A stretch of 64,000 bases of DNA from Bacillota bacterium (lineage in GTDB: Bacteria > Bacillota > Clostridia > Acetivibrionales > DSM-1351), in NCBI GenBank assembly GCA_023444055.1, contig JAEZRV010000039.1, positions 1-64,000 on the forward strand, in the 5' to 3' direction. Positions 44,349 through 53,330 of this stretch are shown in pieces; the stretch's first letter is position 1; the number at the start of each line of letters is the position of its first letter. The translations under genes were made by a program, and so were the position numbers. Below the pieces are notes generated by a model. That model worked only from the letters and a program-made list of their open reading frames with translations. It did no database searches and was not told the DNA's origin.

Positions 44349-44885
44349 ATGACTAATGTTATAAAAGTTTTAGTAAAATATAAATTTGTCTTAATTCTTT
44401 CCATAGCGTATGTGATAGCCTATAAATATTTTCCGAATATTGGTCATAAAATTTCTTCCATTAATTATTTTGATTTTATTATAGCTATTATACTTTTTCC
44501 GCCAGTTTTTGTTTTAGTTGGACTTGGAGAAGAGTGGATTAACAGAGAACTTATGATAAAACTGATGGGGAAAGAGGCTCGGATATATGGAAGTATAGTA
44601 GCCTTTTTGTTAGGTAGTTTTGGAATGGGTCCGCTTTATGTCGCTTTTCCCATAGCAATTATTTTACTTAAAAAGGGAGCAAGTTTCAGAAATATGTATA
44701 TTTTTATTGGTGCATGGTCTACTGCAAGAGTTCAGCAGTTGCTTTACGAAGTTGGCAGTTTGGGAATAAAGTACACAGTAATAAGGTTTACAATGAATTT
44801 CATCGGTATTTTATGTATGGGAGTTTTTATTGACAAAACAACGTCGTCTAAATTAAAAAATGAAATCACACAGAAAAGTTTATAG
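44349..44885 (+). CDS. Split permease, second half (ArsP/DUF318-like)
   Basis: A 178-residue protein with about four spans, starting 9 bp after the first half. FGMGPLYVAFPIAIILLKKGASFRNMYIFIGAWS mirrors the AFPL/GA element of the first half, so the two likely form a pseudo-symmetric transporter. AGGAGCAG precedes ATG 44349. The C-terminus is short and charged. Confidence 0.72.
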   Translation: MTNVIKVLVKYKFVLILSIAYVIAYKYFPNIGHKISSINYFDFIIAIILFPPVFVLVGLGEEWINRELMIKLMGKEARIYGSIVAFLLGSFGMGPLYVAFPIAIILLKKGASFRNMYIFIGAWSTARVQQLLYEVGSLGIKYTVIRFTMNFIGILCMGVFIDKTTSSKLKNEITQKSL

Positions 44886-44981
44886 TTTTTACTATTTACT
44901 ATTTAAGTCATACCATATCGTTTTTTAAGATATATAAAATTTATTAGTTAAAATAAATAAAGGTTGGGAAGAAGAGATTGC

Positions 44982-46217
44982 ATGGAAAAAGACATATTAT
45001 TGAATGATAAGAACTTGATTGCCAAAGAATATTTTAAGTCGAACCAAATAATTATTAGTAAGTTTTTTGAACAACAATATATAATGTTTGAATTACTGAA
45101 TAATAATACTATGGAAACTGATAAAGCGAAACTGATTTCTGATTTAATGGAACTCTATAAAAACATAGTCTTAAGTGCCATAAATACACAAAAATGTGGA
45201 GCTTCATATCTTTTAAAGGAAAAGCAAAACATCAAATACGATGAACCGGCTATTCCAAGAGTTAGTAATAATTACATTGAAGCTAATAATGAAATTAAAG
45301 AATCAGAACATGAAAATGTACAACTTTCAAATCTAGTGTTGGAAAAACAGCTTGAAGATTTGGACAAGAAAGAAGGCAATATCAATACTGGTATTATGAA
45401 GGATTGTGAGAATACTGTATTAGATATTGATTCGGAAGAATCCGCAACTAATATTTCCGAGACTCCAATAGAGGAAATAACACATTATATAGGTTTAGGT
45501 AATACTAGATGTGAAGGATTGCCAGAATTGGATTGTGATTCTGAAATGATATTTTTCCCTGACGTAAACCCGAACTACAAGGGAAACAATATTGAAAATA
45601 TAGTTCCTGAGAAAATATGTGAGAGGATTGTGGGCAAAAATGAAACAGATACTTGTCCGATAGCAGTTTTAAGGTTGTTTTCAGATCCGACCAATATTGA
45701 AGAGAATCGTATTCTAGGTTTTAATATTAATCGAGGAAGACATTCATTTCTCTCCATTGAAAATGTTTCCGACACTAGTATACCTGTAGGTAAATTTATG
45801 CTAGCACCAGGTAAGACAATTTCTTTAGGCACTTTTTCATCCGGTAAAACAAAAGAGCATAGCGGATTGTGGTATGGTCTCGAAGCAAGGAATATATCTG
45901 TGCAAAACATTTATGGACCTAGAGCTTCAATTCGCTGTGATATTACACGTTATAACCTTGATACGCTGAATAACAATTTGCCCCAGTTTTTTAACGGCTG
46001 GTCATATATAAAAAATTGCGCATATTTTGCTACAACGATATGGAATAGCATATGTTCCGTTAAAATAACCGGCAAAACACCCTTAACTGCTAAAAGTGTA
46101 TACGATAGCATTATAAAAACAGGGATGTATTCATTTGGTGTTCCGGTACCGTATCAGTTCATGGCTTATCATGCGGACGCTTCGAAACGGCCGGTAAAAA
46201 GTGTTCAATGGAGTTAA
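44982..46217 (+). CDS. Helical-domain protein with permuted papain-like (NlpC/LRAT-type) domain
   Basis: A 411-residue soluble protein. Residues 10-75 are helical and clearly homologous to the start of the next synthase protein (both have YFxSNQIIxSxFFE and LMELxKxxxLSA, then QKCG). An acidic linker follows to about 165. The C-terminal half has HSFLSIEN (His254), EHSGLWYGLEARN and NCAYFATTIWN (Cys346), a His-before-Cys order typical of permuted NlpC/P60, LRAT-type folds. Such domains act as peptidases, acyltransferases or thioesterases. Given its shared docking-like helix, transfer or release of the synthase product is my inference. The ATG at 44982 aligns with the start of the homologous protein. 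Confidence 0.6.
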   Translation: MEKDILLNDKNLIAKEYFKSNQIIISKFFEQQYIMFELLNNNTMETDKAKLISDLMELYKNIVLSAINTQKCGASYLLKEKQNIKYDEPAIPRVSNNYIEANNEIKESEHENVQLSNLVLEKQLEDLDKKEGNINTGIMKDCENTVLDIDSEESATNISETPIEEITHYIGLGNTRCEGLPELDCDSEMIFFPDVNPNYKGNNIENIVPEKICERIVGKNETDTCPIAVLRLFSDPTNIEENRILGFNINRGRHSFLSIENVSDTSIPVGKFMLAPGKTISLGTFSSGKTKEHSGLWYGLEARNISVQNIYGPRASIRCDITRYNLDTLNNNLPQFFNGWSYIKNCAYFATTIWNSICSVKITGKTPLTAKSVYDSIIKTGMYSFGVPVPYQFMAYHADASKRPVKSVQWS

Positions 46218-46244
46218 TTATAGTTCTTAACAATTAGAAAGGAG

Positions 46245-46754
46245 TAAAGTTGAATTCTTTTAGAATTTTCGCCAAGAGTGTCAGATACAACGTTTCCAAT
46301 TGAATATTGGAAACTGTGAGATAGTTTTGGAGTCTGTTCTTTTAATGGACACGAAGCAGGTTAGTTTGTAAAGATAGTGAACAAGGTCACGAAGTTGACG
46401 TATATCAGCAGGTGGCATAAAGCTACTAGCAATTAGATTATGCTTAAACAGATCAGCAATCCATTTAGCATCTTTCTTGTCAGTCTTTTTACCACGAATA
46501 GCCTAGACATACTTGGGATGTACAAGTACAATAGAGCAGTCTTTTCCAAGACGATGTACACAGAAGTCCAGTATTTGCTTGTAGATTCCATGCAGAAATC
46601 ATTGCAATTGATTCAAGCAGCCATCATAACAGCTCTTTCAACCCTTTCGTGTAGGTAGAAGAGCGATAAGGTGGTAGTACTTGGTTGTTGTCAGAAGAAT
46701 GCAGGCTATAACAAAAATTTTGTTGATATCAATCCCACAGCAGATTTTATACAT
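46245..46754 (-). pseudogene. Truncated, frameshifted IS110-family transposase
   Basis: On the minus strand the reading begins MYKICCGIDINKIFVIAC, the DEDD N-terminus of IS110 transposases, and continues in another frame as KTDKKDAKWIADLFKHNL and IRQLRDLVHY. A third frame gives IGNVVSDTLGENSKRI. Only about 170 of roughly 400 codons are present and several frameshifts separate them. The remnant fills most of the 46218-46980 spacer. No IS ends were recognised. Confidence 0.8.
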
Positions 46755-46980
46755 ATTTTTAAAGCCATAGGGGTTTCCTTCTGAACATGTGAGTTGATGG
46801 AATTTATAGAAAAATGAGATGTTGACTGTACGCATAGCATTTAAATGAGAGTAGCCCACTCACATCCCCGTGATTTATAGTTTGCTGAGATCCCTATGGG
46901 ATTGATTATAAAATAAATAACTATGAAAAGCAGTATTTTTATTACATTTTGTACCTTGAGTGAAAGGAATGAATATATTT

Positions 46981-49746
46981 ATGGAAGACAATACGAACGA
47001 TAATAAACAAATAATTTCAAAAATGTATTTTGAATCTAACCAGATAATAGTCAGTAGATTCTTTGAAGAACAGCGTAAAATGTTTGAGCGTCAGTCTGCT
47101 GGTATTCAAGATACAGAAAAAACCAAGATGTTCGCACATCTGATGGAGCTAAACAAGAGTGTAATCTTAAGTGCTTTAGAAGCTCAAAAGTGCGGGATTT
47201 CTTTTTGTTATGGGGATAGTCAGAGTATCGGTTTGGCTGAGCAGTATACTTTAGAAAGCATTGAAGCTACTTTAAATAGTAATAGCTTTGAAGTTCAAGA
47301 AGGAATAAATAAAACAGATTTTAAAGATAATAGGTCATCACGTGATATATTTGAAGATTGGATAAAAACCGAACTGTCAAGAATTACAGGCTTTCCAGGT
47401 GAAAGAATTACAGGTGAAATGAAATTTGAGGAGGATCTAGGTCTGGTTTCAATAGATATGGTTGAATTATTTTCTCATTTTGTTGAGGAATTTCCATATC
47501 TAAATAGAGATGTATCTGATGTTATCGCAGCGACAAGTGTAGATGAATTATTGAACATCGTGACTTTAGAAGAAGAGACAACTACAGATTTAAGTTCCGA
47601 AATCCTTAAATGGCTCAAAACTGAGGTTTCAAAGATTACAGGGTTTCCTGAAGAGGGAATTACGCGAGAAATGAAATTCGAAGAGGATTTAGGTCTGGTT
47701 TCGATTGATATGATTGAATTATTTTCAAGGTTTACTCAGGAATTTTCTGATCTTAATAAGGATATGGAGGATATCATCGGTGCTGATAGTATTGATAGTT
47801 TTATCAAGATTGTGGCAGGAGATGGTCTTAGCAAGGAGAACGACACTGTGGAAATTGATATGGGAGAGCCAGAGGTAGGCGTTCATGATGAAATACAATG
47901 GTTAATTTCTGAGATTAAAACAGTTATATCAAGAAAAACTAATATACCAATAGAAAATATAACATTAGAAACTAATTTAGATAGCATTAACATCGATATT
48001 TTTACACTGGAAGAAATATATGATGAATTATTATCTAGTTACGGACAATATATGCTGTTTAAACAAGAAATATTGTATGCGACAAATCTCAACCATGTTG
48101 AAAAGCTGCTGAATTATTTCATTTTGGAAGAATCTGAAAATAGTACTAAAAGCGTGAATGTAAAACACGAAATAATCGAAAGTGACAGCTTGGCTGATAT
48201 ACGAAGATATGGTTTCAACTATGAGAAAATGGATATATGTGAGACTTATCAATTGCCGGAGAAAATATTACTTGTAGGTACAAAAAATGATATGTTTGAT
48301 TACTTTAATAATCAACTTAAATCAAATGGTGTAGATGTAATAACAGTACATATAACAGATAATGGCTGGAAAACAAAAAATATGAACTCTGAAACAATTA
48401 AGTATGATGATATGGCAAAATTTCTATGCTATTTGGAATCAAATACAGATGATTTTGGAAATTTACCTTCTGTGATTTTTTTAGCAGAAGACAATAGAAG
48501 TATCTTGGATACAGCGAACTATAGTGAATGGAATTCAAAAATAGAACAGTCTGTAATTGCGTTGTTTGTTATTTCTTGCATTTATAGTAAAACAAAAGAA
48601 AATAAAAAAATTACAAATTTCGTATCAATTATTGGAGAAAGTAGCTCTTGTACAATCAGCTCAGCATCTCGGGGTCTTGTTAGAACAATGGCACATGACT
48701 TGAAAGATAAGTATCATGTACGCTCAATATGGCTTGAGGATGATTACAAATCTATTCCGATAGGAAACATATACAGCGCTTTAATTACAGGACCTAACAG
48801 TCATGATATATTTATAAGCTCAAGTGACGTAAAAATAAGAACGTTGTATTTCCCCCCTGTAAAGTCCATATCAAAGAATACAATAGAAATAGATGAAAAA
48901 TCTTTAATAGTAGTATTTGGGGGGGGAAGCGGAATATCCTCAGAGATTGCTTGCGCCATGGCAGAAAAATATAAATTGAGGATTATTGTAGTAGGCAGAA
49001 CTGAATTTTCTACAGATTGTCTCTATGAGGATATACAGGATGACCAAAATTTGAAGCAAAAAATTTTCAATGACTTGTCCATGAAATTAAATGGGGACCA
49101 GCACGTTACAAGAGATATTTTAGAGAAGGAAACCAGAAGAGTTTCCAAGCAACGGCAAATACTTAATACAAAGAGTCGGATTGAAAAAGCAGGAGGTGAA
49201 TTCCATTACTACACATGTGATATATCTAAGTATAATCAACTTAATGACTTGCTAAATATTATACATGAGCGGCATGGAAAAATTACCGGTATTATCCACG
49301 GTGCTGGAGAAGTAAATGGACAAAGAAATAAAACTTTGGATTCTTTCAGAAATAATTTATACATAAAGACGAGCTCGATGTTTTCGCTCTACCACTTTTT
49401 TAAGAAATATCCCTTAAAGTTTGCAATATTCTTTAGTTCTATTTCGGCGTACACAGGACTTCCAAGGCTATCTGATTACTCTGCAAGCAATGAATTTATT
49501 AATGGATTTACAACGTATTGGAATAAACAAGTTGAGTATCCGACTCTTTCCATTATGTGGTCATTATGGACTGAGACAGGAATAATGAAAAATTCTACTA
49601 ATAACGTACAGAAAATGGGTCTAGAAGGTATTTCTAATAGTCAGGGAGTTGATTTGTTTTTTAGAGAACTTGAAAATATTGATAAATCCCTTGATTGTGT
49701 ATTGTTGACGCATGATTCTATGCTGGAGTTTTCAATGCCTAATTAA
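46981..49746 (+). CDS. Polyketide-synthase-like protein: helical domain, ACP-ACP-ACP*, ketoreductase
   Basis: A 921-residue multidomain protein. Residues 8-75 repeat the helical domain of the gene at 44982. Two tandem carrier domains follow (about 118-195 and 205-283) with the phosphopantetheine serine in LGLVSIDM at Ser157 and Ser241. A third (about 297-375) reads LDSINIDI, so Asn337 stands at the Ser position. The C-terminal half is a ketoreductase with a degenerate first Rossmann part, then GGGSGIS (about 645), FFSSISAY and SDYSASNEF with catalytic Tyr near 833. The product should reduce carrier-bound beta-ketoacyl chains. ATG 46981 aligns with its homologue; the next gene starts 25 bp later. 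Confidence 0.82.
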   Translation: MEDNTNDNKQIISKMYFESNQIIVSRFFEEQRKMFERQSAGIQDTEKTKMFAHLMELNKSVILSALEAQKCGISFCYGDSQSIGLAEQYTLESIEATLNSNSFEVQEGINKTDFKDNRSSRDIFEDWIKTELSRITGFPGERITGEMKFEEDLGLVSIDMVELFSHFVEEFPYLNRDVSDVIAATSVDELLNIVTLEEETTTDLSSEILKWLKTEVSKITGFPEEGITREMKFEEDLGLVSIDMIELFSRFTQEFSDLNKDMEDIIGADSIDSFIKIVAGDGLSKENDTVEIDMGEPEVGVHDEIQWLISEIKTVISRKTNIPIENITLETNLDSINIDIFTLEEIYDELLSSYGQYMLFKQEILYATNLNHVEKLLNYFILEESENSTKSVNVKHEIIESDSLADIRRYGFNYEKMDICETYQLPEKILLVGTKNDMFDYFNNQLKSNGVDVITVHITDNGWKTKNMNSETIKYDDMAKFLCYLESNTDDFGNLPSVIFLAEDNRSILDTANYSEWNSKIEQSVIALFVISCIYSKTKENKKITNFVSIIGESSSCTISSASRGLVRTMAHDLKDKYHVRSIWLEDDYKSIPIGNIYSALITGPNSHDIFISSSDVKIRTLYFPPVKSISKNTIEIDEKSLIVVFGGGSGISSEIACAMAEKYKLRIIVVGRTEFSTDCLYEDIQDDQNLKQKIFNDLSMKLNGDQHVTRDILEKETRRVSKQRQILNTKSRIEKAGGEFHYYTCDISKYNQLNDLLNIIHERHGKITGIIHGAGEVNGQRNKTLDSFRNNLYIKTSSMFSLYHFFKKYPLKFAIFFSSISAYTGLPRLSDYSASNEFINGFTTYWNKQVEYPTLSIMWSLWTETGIMKNSTNNVQKMGLEGISNSQGVDLFFRELENIDKSLDCVLLTHDSMLEFSMPN

Positions 49747-49771
49747 AATCAGATGATAAGGAGGACACAAT

Positions 49772-52700
49772 ATGGAATATGCAATTACAGGTATATCCGG
49801 TATTTTCCCGGGAGCAAGAAATATTGACGAGTATTGGGAAAATATTTTGGATGCCAAGGTTGCACCTGTGTATCCGCTTGAAAAAAAGTGGGGAATAGCC
49901 CGCGAGAAATACATGGATTTTAAAGACCCAAATAAGAGCAGGATATATAATGACCATGGCTTTTGTCTCCCAGAAGATTCCGGATTTACTACCGCGATGG
50001 ATTCGGGACGGCAGGTGCTTACTGCAAAAAAAATAGCTAAGCAACTTATAAATCAACTAAAATCCCAATCGAACGGAATTGACTTGAATAATACAGGTTT
50101 AGTACTAGGTACTTCATGGAGTGATGTTGGTTACTTCAATAAAGATATTGAAATATTGTTGGGACTAAAAAAAAGTGCGATTAACACAGATATATATACA
50201 CCGGATGAGCAAATAAGGTCTATTGCGAATTACGTGGGTGTTGGGGGACCATGTTTTGCTGTCGATGACGCATGCGCTTCATCACTTTATGCATTGGACA
50301 GTGGTATCGGACTAATTACAAGCGGTTTTGCAGACTCTGTTATTGTTATGGGTCTAAATGTTTTTATTCCATATTTTCTTTATGCTGGGTTTACCAAATT
50401 AAATGCTCTATCAAATGACAATAAAATACTCCCATTCTCAAAGGATGCTTCCGGCATAATTTTGGGTGAATGTGCAGGTGCAATAATGATTGAGCCTGTA
50501 GAAAATGCTTTAAAGTCGGGGAGGAAAATACTTTCTGTAATAAAATCAATAGGTCTATCCTGCAATGGTGAAGAGAGATCTCCCTTTGCACCCGGCTATA
50601 ATGGGCAAATCTCTGCTTTGGCAAAAGCGTATCGTGATTTAATGAATATAAACATTAACTATATTGAAGCTCACGGAACTGCAACAAAAATTGGAGATGA
50701 AACAGAGCTAAAGGTACTTAATAATTTTTTCGGAGACTTAAAGTACGGTAAAGAAATTCCGATTGGTTCCGTAAAATCTTTAATAGGTCATGGTCTTGCT
50801 GCCGCAGGTATAGCATCAATTATTAAAGCAGTTTTGATAATTAGTAATAGAATTATTCCTCCGCATATTCCTATTGATCCTATTGATTTATTAGAAAAAT
50901 CATGTTTTTATCTCCCTAAAAAGGCTGAGAAAATTGGGGAAAATTGCTCGGAAATTAACATTGGAGTCAATTCTTTTGGATTCGGAGGTGCTAATGCTCA
51001 CTTAGTATTAAGTTCGTTTAATAAATCAGATTACAAAAGTTATCTGCCAAAGCCGAGTAAACAAAATATCAAAGCAAATGTTTTAAATGAACCGCTTGCA
51101 ATTTTGGATATTGGATATGACAGAAGCAATTGTAGAACATCATTACATACGGAGACAGGTGGGTTTTCGTCATTTCCGTTTAATAGATTTCAAATGACTA
51201 ATAATTTAAACTGCTTTGAGACGGATAAAATTATTGGGAACTTCCTTCCTGATTCTATTATTATTGATGCAAAAGGTTTAAAAATGGGACCAAATGCTTT
51301 AATGAGAATAGATCCGTTTCAGGCATTAGTAGTAGATACCATTAACACAATGCTCTGCAGAAATGAATACTTAAAAAACACAAAGGATACCGGCATTATT
51401 TTATGTAATAATATGAGCGGAATAATGTCACTAATAGAATTTCGAAAGGTTTATCTGTTATTTAATAGAGATAAAAACGATATGCTTGAGTTAGGTAAGG
51501 AAATGAATAACTTTTTGAATGACGAAATTAGTTTTGAGGAGATAACATCCTCCATTCCAACGATGTTATCTGCATATCCGGCCCGACATTTTAACATTAA
51601 AGGTTTACACTCAACCATGTCTGGGGATGAAACTACATTTCTACAAATTCTATTAATGGCACAGTACTGGTTAGAGACATCTTGTAAAAATCTTATTATT
51701 GGAGCAGGACATATAATAAAGAGCCCAGTAGATATTTTGGCATATAGTAGGCGTGTAGAGACTTTACCGCCAATTAGTGAAGGCTTTTCAACCTTCATAA
51801 TTAAAAAGCTATCTGACATAAGAGAAAGCAAAACGGAAATACTTGGCTATATACCTGCAATTATTCCTGGCTCTAGCGCTAATACTTTTGAAGAGGCCTG
51901 CAAAGCCGCAGATATTGACGCTACCTTTGTTGACAACATAGAGATATGCCAATTAAACCTTGAAGAATTTAGCAAACAAAAAAACATATCGAAACAAAAT
52001 TTGGGTTATATGGGTGAGGCATCAGGAACATTGGAATTGATAAGAATGATTAAGTCTGACAGCAAGCTGTCTTGTCTTCAATTTATGGATAAGGATAAAC
52101 TAATTGCTTCTATCTTTTTTGTAAAAGAAAAAGACTTTTTAGAAAAAGAAAATAAATTATGCCTTCCGACTGAAATCTGCTTTAACGCACATAGAATAGA
52201 GACGATAGCAAATGAAACAAAACCGGAAACATCCAATAATGATGTAATAAAATCCGGGATTGAGAAAGAGTGTTTAATATATGAAAGTATGTCCACAATG
52301 GTTTTAGAATTTTTAGAGCATCAGAAGAAACTTTTACAATCATTGTCTAAATCTCAGAGAAATGAGTATTCTGAAGGTAATGATTTTATTAGATACAGTA
52401 AAATAGAGAAATATTTTAGAGATTTATATATTAATCCTCAAAATATTGTTATCGACAGTACTCGCTTTAATCATGCTGCTAAGCAGTGTGAAGGGAAACT
52501 TGTCATAGACGAAAAGCATTACTACTTTTTTGACCATGAGTTAGATCATGTGCCTGGATTCCTCATTATGGAAGGAATTTTACAATTAGTCAAAATGCAT
52601 CTTATGTATAGGCTGGATATAAAAAACATTGACGAGTATTATTTTAGTTCGCTAAAAATTAAATTTAGTAAATTTTGTGAAAAAGATCCTTCCATTCGCA

Positions 52701-53305
52701 TAAGAGTAAATGAAGTGACTAGTAATACAAATGAGTTTAATCTGATGGCTGAGGTCATACAACAAGGAAATGTCATATGCTCTGCAGATATTGGAGTAAG
52801 AAAGATTAACTCAAAGTTTGTAAGTCAATCTGCTGAGAATGGAAATGCTTCTTTCGCAAATCAGAAGTATGTCCATAAGATTGATAAAAGGAACATAGTA
52901 GTAGAAAACTTGAAAGTAGATGCCAAAACCGAAAAGTCTACATGTAAGTCAATAATTCCTCCCAAGGATCATATTCTCTATGATGGAAATGCGAAAGCAG
53001 CATCGATACTGTATTTATTAGAGGTAACAAGACAATTGCTTGCCCAGGTTTCTCATACATTTGGAGTTCCCTTTGATATGCAGCAAATATTATTGTATAT
53101 GGATATTAGTGTAAAAGAACCACTCGACAAAGAAACCACTTTTTATATTGAATGCGAAAAGCAAAAGGTTATAAGGCTAAATGACACTTTATTATCTAAT
53201 TTAAAAACAACAATTATATGCAACAATATGGTGACAGGGGAAATTAATTATAAAGCTCAGGCTGTAAGTAAAGATGTTTACAATAAAATTCGTTGGAAGA
53301 ATTAA
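49772..53305 (+). CDS. Ketosynthase-chain-length-factor-like protein with AfsA-like double hot-dog
   Basis: A 1177-residue protein. Residues 1-430 form a ketosynthase with intact triad: Cys168 in DDACASS, His301 in EAHGTAT, His340 in KSLIGH. Residues about 440-710 are a second, KS-like half without Cys (STMSGDETTF), like a chain-length factor. A helical stretch (STMVLEFLEHQKKL) precedes two hot-dog repeats. The first has FFDHELDHVPGFLIMEG (about 920), the second LLEVTRQLLAQVSHTFGVP (about 1085), which I read as AfsA repeats. AfsA esters a beta-ketoacyl chain to dihydroxyacetone phosphate. The alternative is a PUFA-type dehydratase pair, but the FabA-like motif is missing. GGAGG precedes ATG 49772. 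Confidence 0.82.
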   Translation: MEYAITGISGIFPGARNIDEYWENILDAKVAPVYPLEKKWGIAREKYMDFKDPNKSRIYNDHGFCLPEDSGFTTAMDSGRQVLTAKKIAKQLINQLKSQSNGIDLNNTGLVLGTSWSDVGYFNKDIEILLGLKKSAINTDIYTPDEQIRSIANYVGVGGPCFAVDDACASSLYALDSGIGLITSGFADSVIVMGLNVFIPYFLYAGFTKLNALSNDNKILPFSKDASGIILGECAGAIMIEPVENALKSGRKILSVIKSIGLSCNGEERSPFAPGYNGQISALAKAYRDLMNININYIEAHGTATKIGDETELKVLNNFFGDLKYGKEIPIGSVKSLIGHGLAAAGIASIIKAVLIISNRIIPPHIPIDPIDLLEKSCFYLPKKAEKIGENCSEINIGVNSFGFGGANAHLVLSSFNKSDYKSYLPKPSKQNIKANVLNEPLAILDIGYDRSNCRTSLHTETGGFSSFPFNRFQMTNNLNCFETDKIIGNFLPDSIIIDAKGLKMGPNALMRIDPFQALVVDTINTMLCRNEYLKNTKDTGIILCNNMSGIMSLIEFRKVYLLFNRDKNDMLELGKEMNNFLNDEISFEEITSSIPTMLSAYPARHFNIKGLHSTMSGDETTFLQILLMAQYWLETSCKNLIIGAGHIIKSPVDILAYSRRVETLPPISEGFSTFIIKKLSDIRESKTEILGYIPAIIPGSSANTFEEACKAADIDATFVDNIEICQLNLEEFSKQKNISKQNLGYMGEASGTLELIRMIKSDSKLSCLQFMDKDKLIASIFFVKEKDFLEKENKLCLPTEICFNAHRIETIANETKPETSNNDVIKSGIEKECLIYESMSTMVLEFLEHQKKLLQSLSKSQRNEYSEGNDFIRYSKIEKYFRDLYINPQNIVIDSTRFNHAAKQCEGKLVIDEKHYYFFDHELDHVPGFLIMEGILQLVKMHLMYRLDIKNIDEYYFSSLKIKFSKFCEKDPSIRIRVNEVTSNTNEFNLMAEVIQQGNVICSADIGVRKINSKFVSQSAENGNASFANQKYVHKIDKRNIVVENLKVDAKTEKSTCKSIIPPKDHILYDGNAKAASILYLLEVTRQLLAQVSHTFGVPFDMQQILLYMDISVKEPLDKETTFYIECEKQKVIRLNDTLLSNLKTTIICNNMVTGEINYKAQAVSKDVYNKIRWKN

Positions 53306-53330
53306 AGGTAGAAAGAGAGTGATATTGGAC

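Noticed and set aside
43877..44404. Minus-strand frame of 175 codons
   Set aside because: It is a shadow of the split permease genes, which show family motifs and a proper ribosome-binding site.
46440..46658. Plus-strand 72-codon frame
   Set aside because: It is the complement of the IS110 remnant, whose minus-strand translation matches transposase motifs.
46981..53305. Polyunsaturated fatty acid synthase (PfaA/PfaC)
   Set aside because: Tandem ACPs, KR and KS-CLF resemble it, but there is no acyltransferase domain and the hot-dog motifs are not FabA-like.
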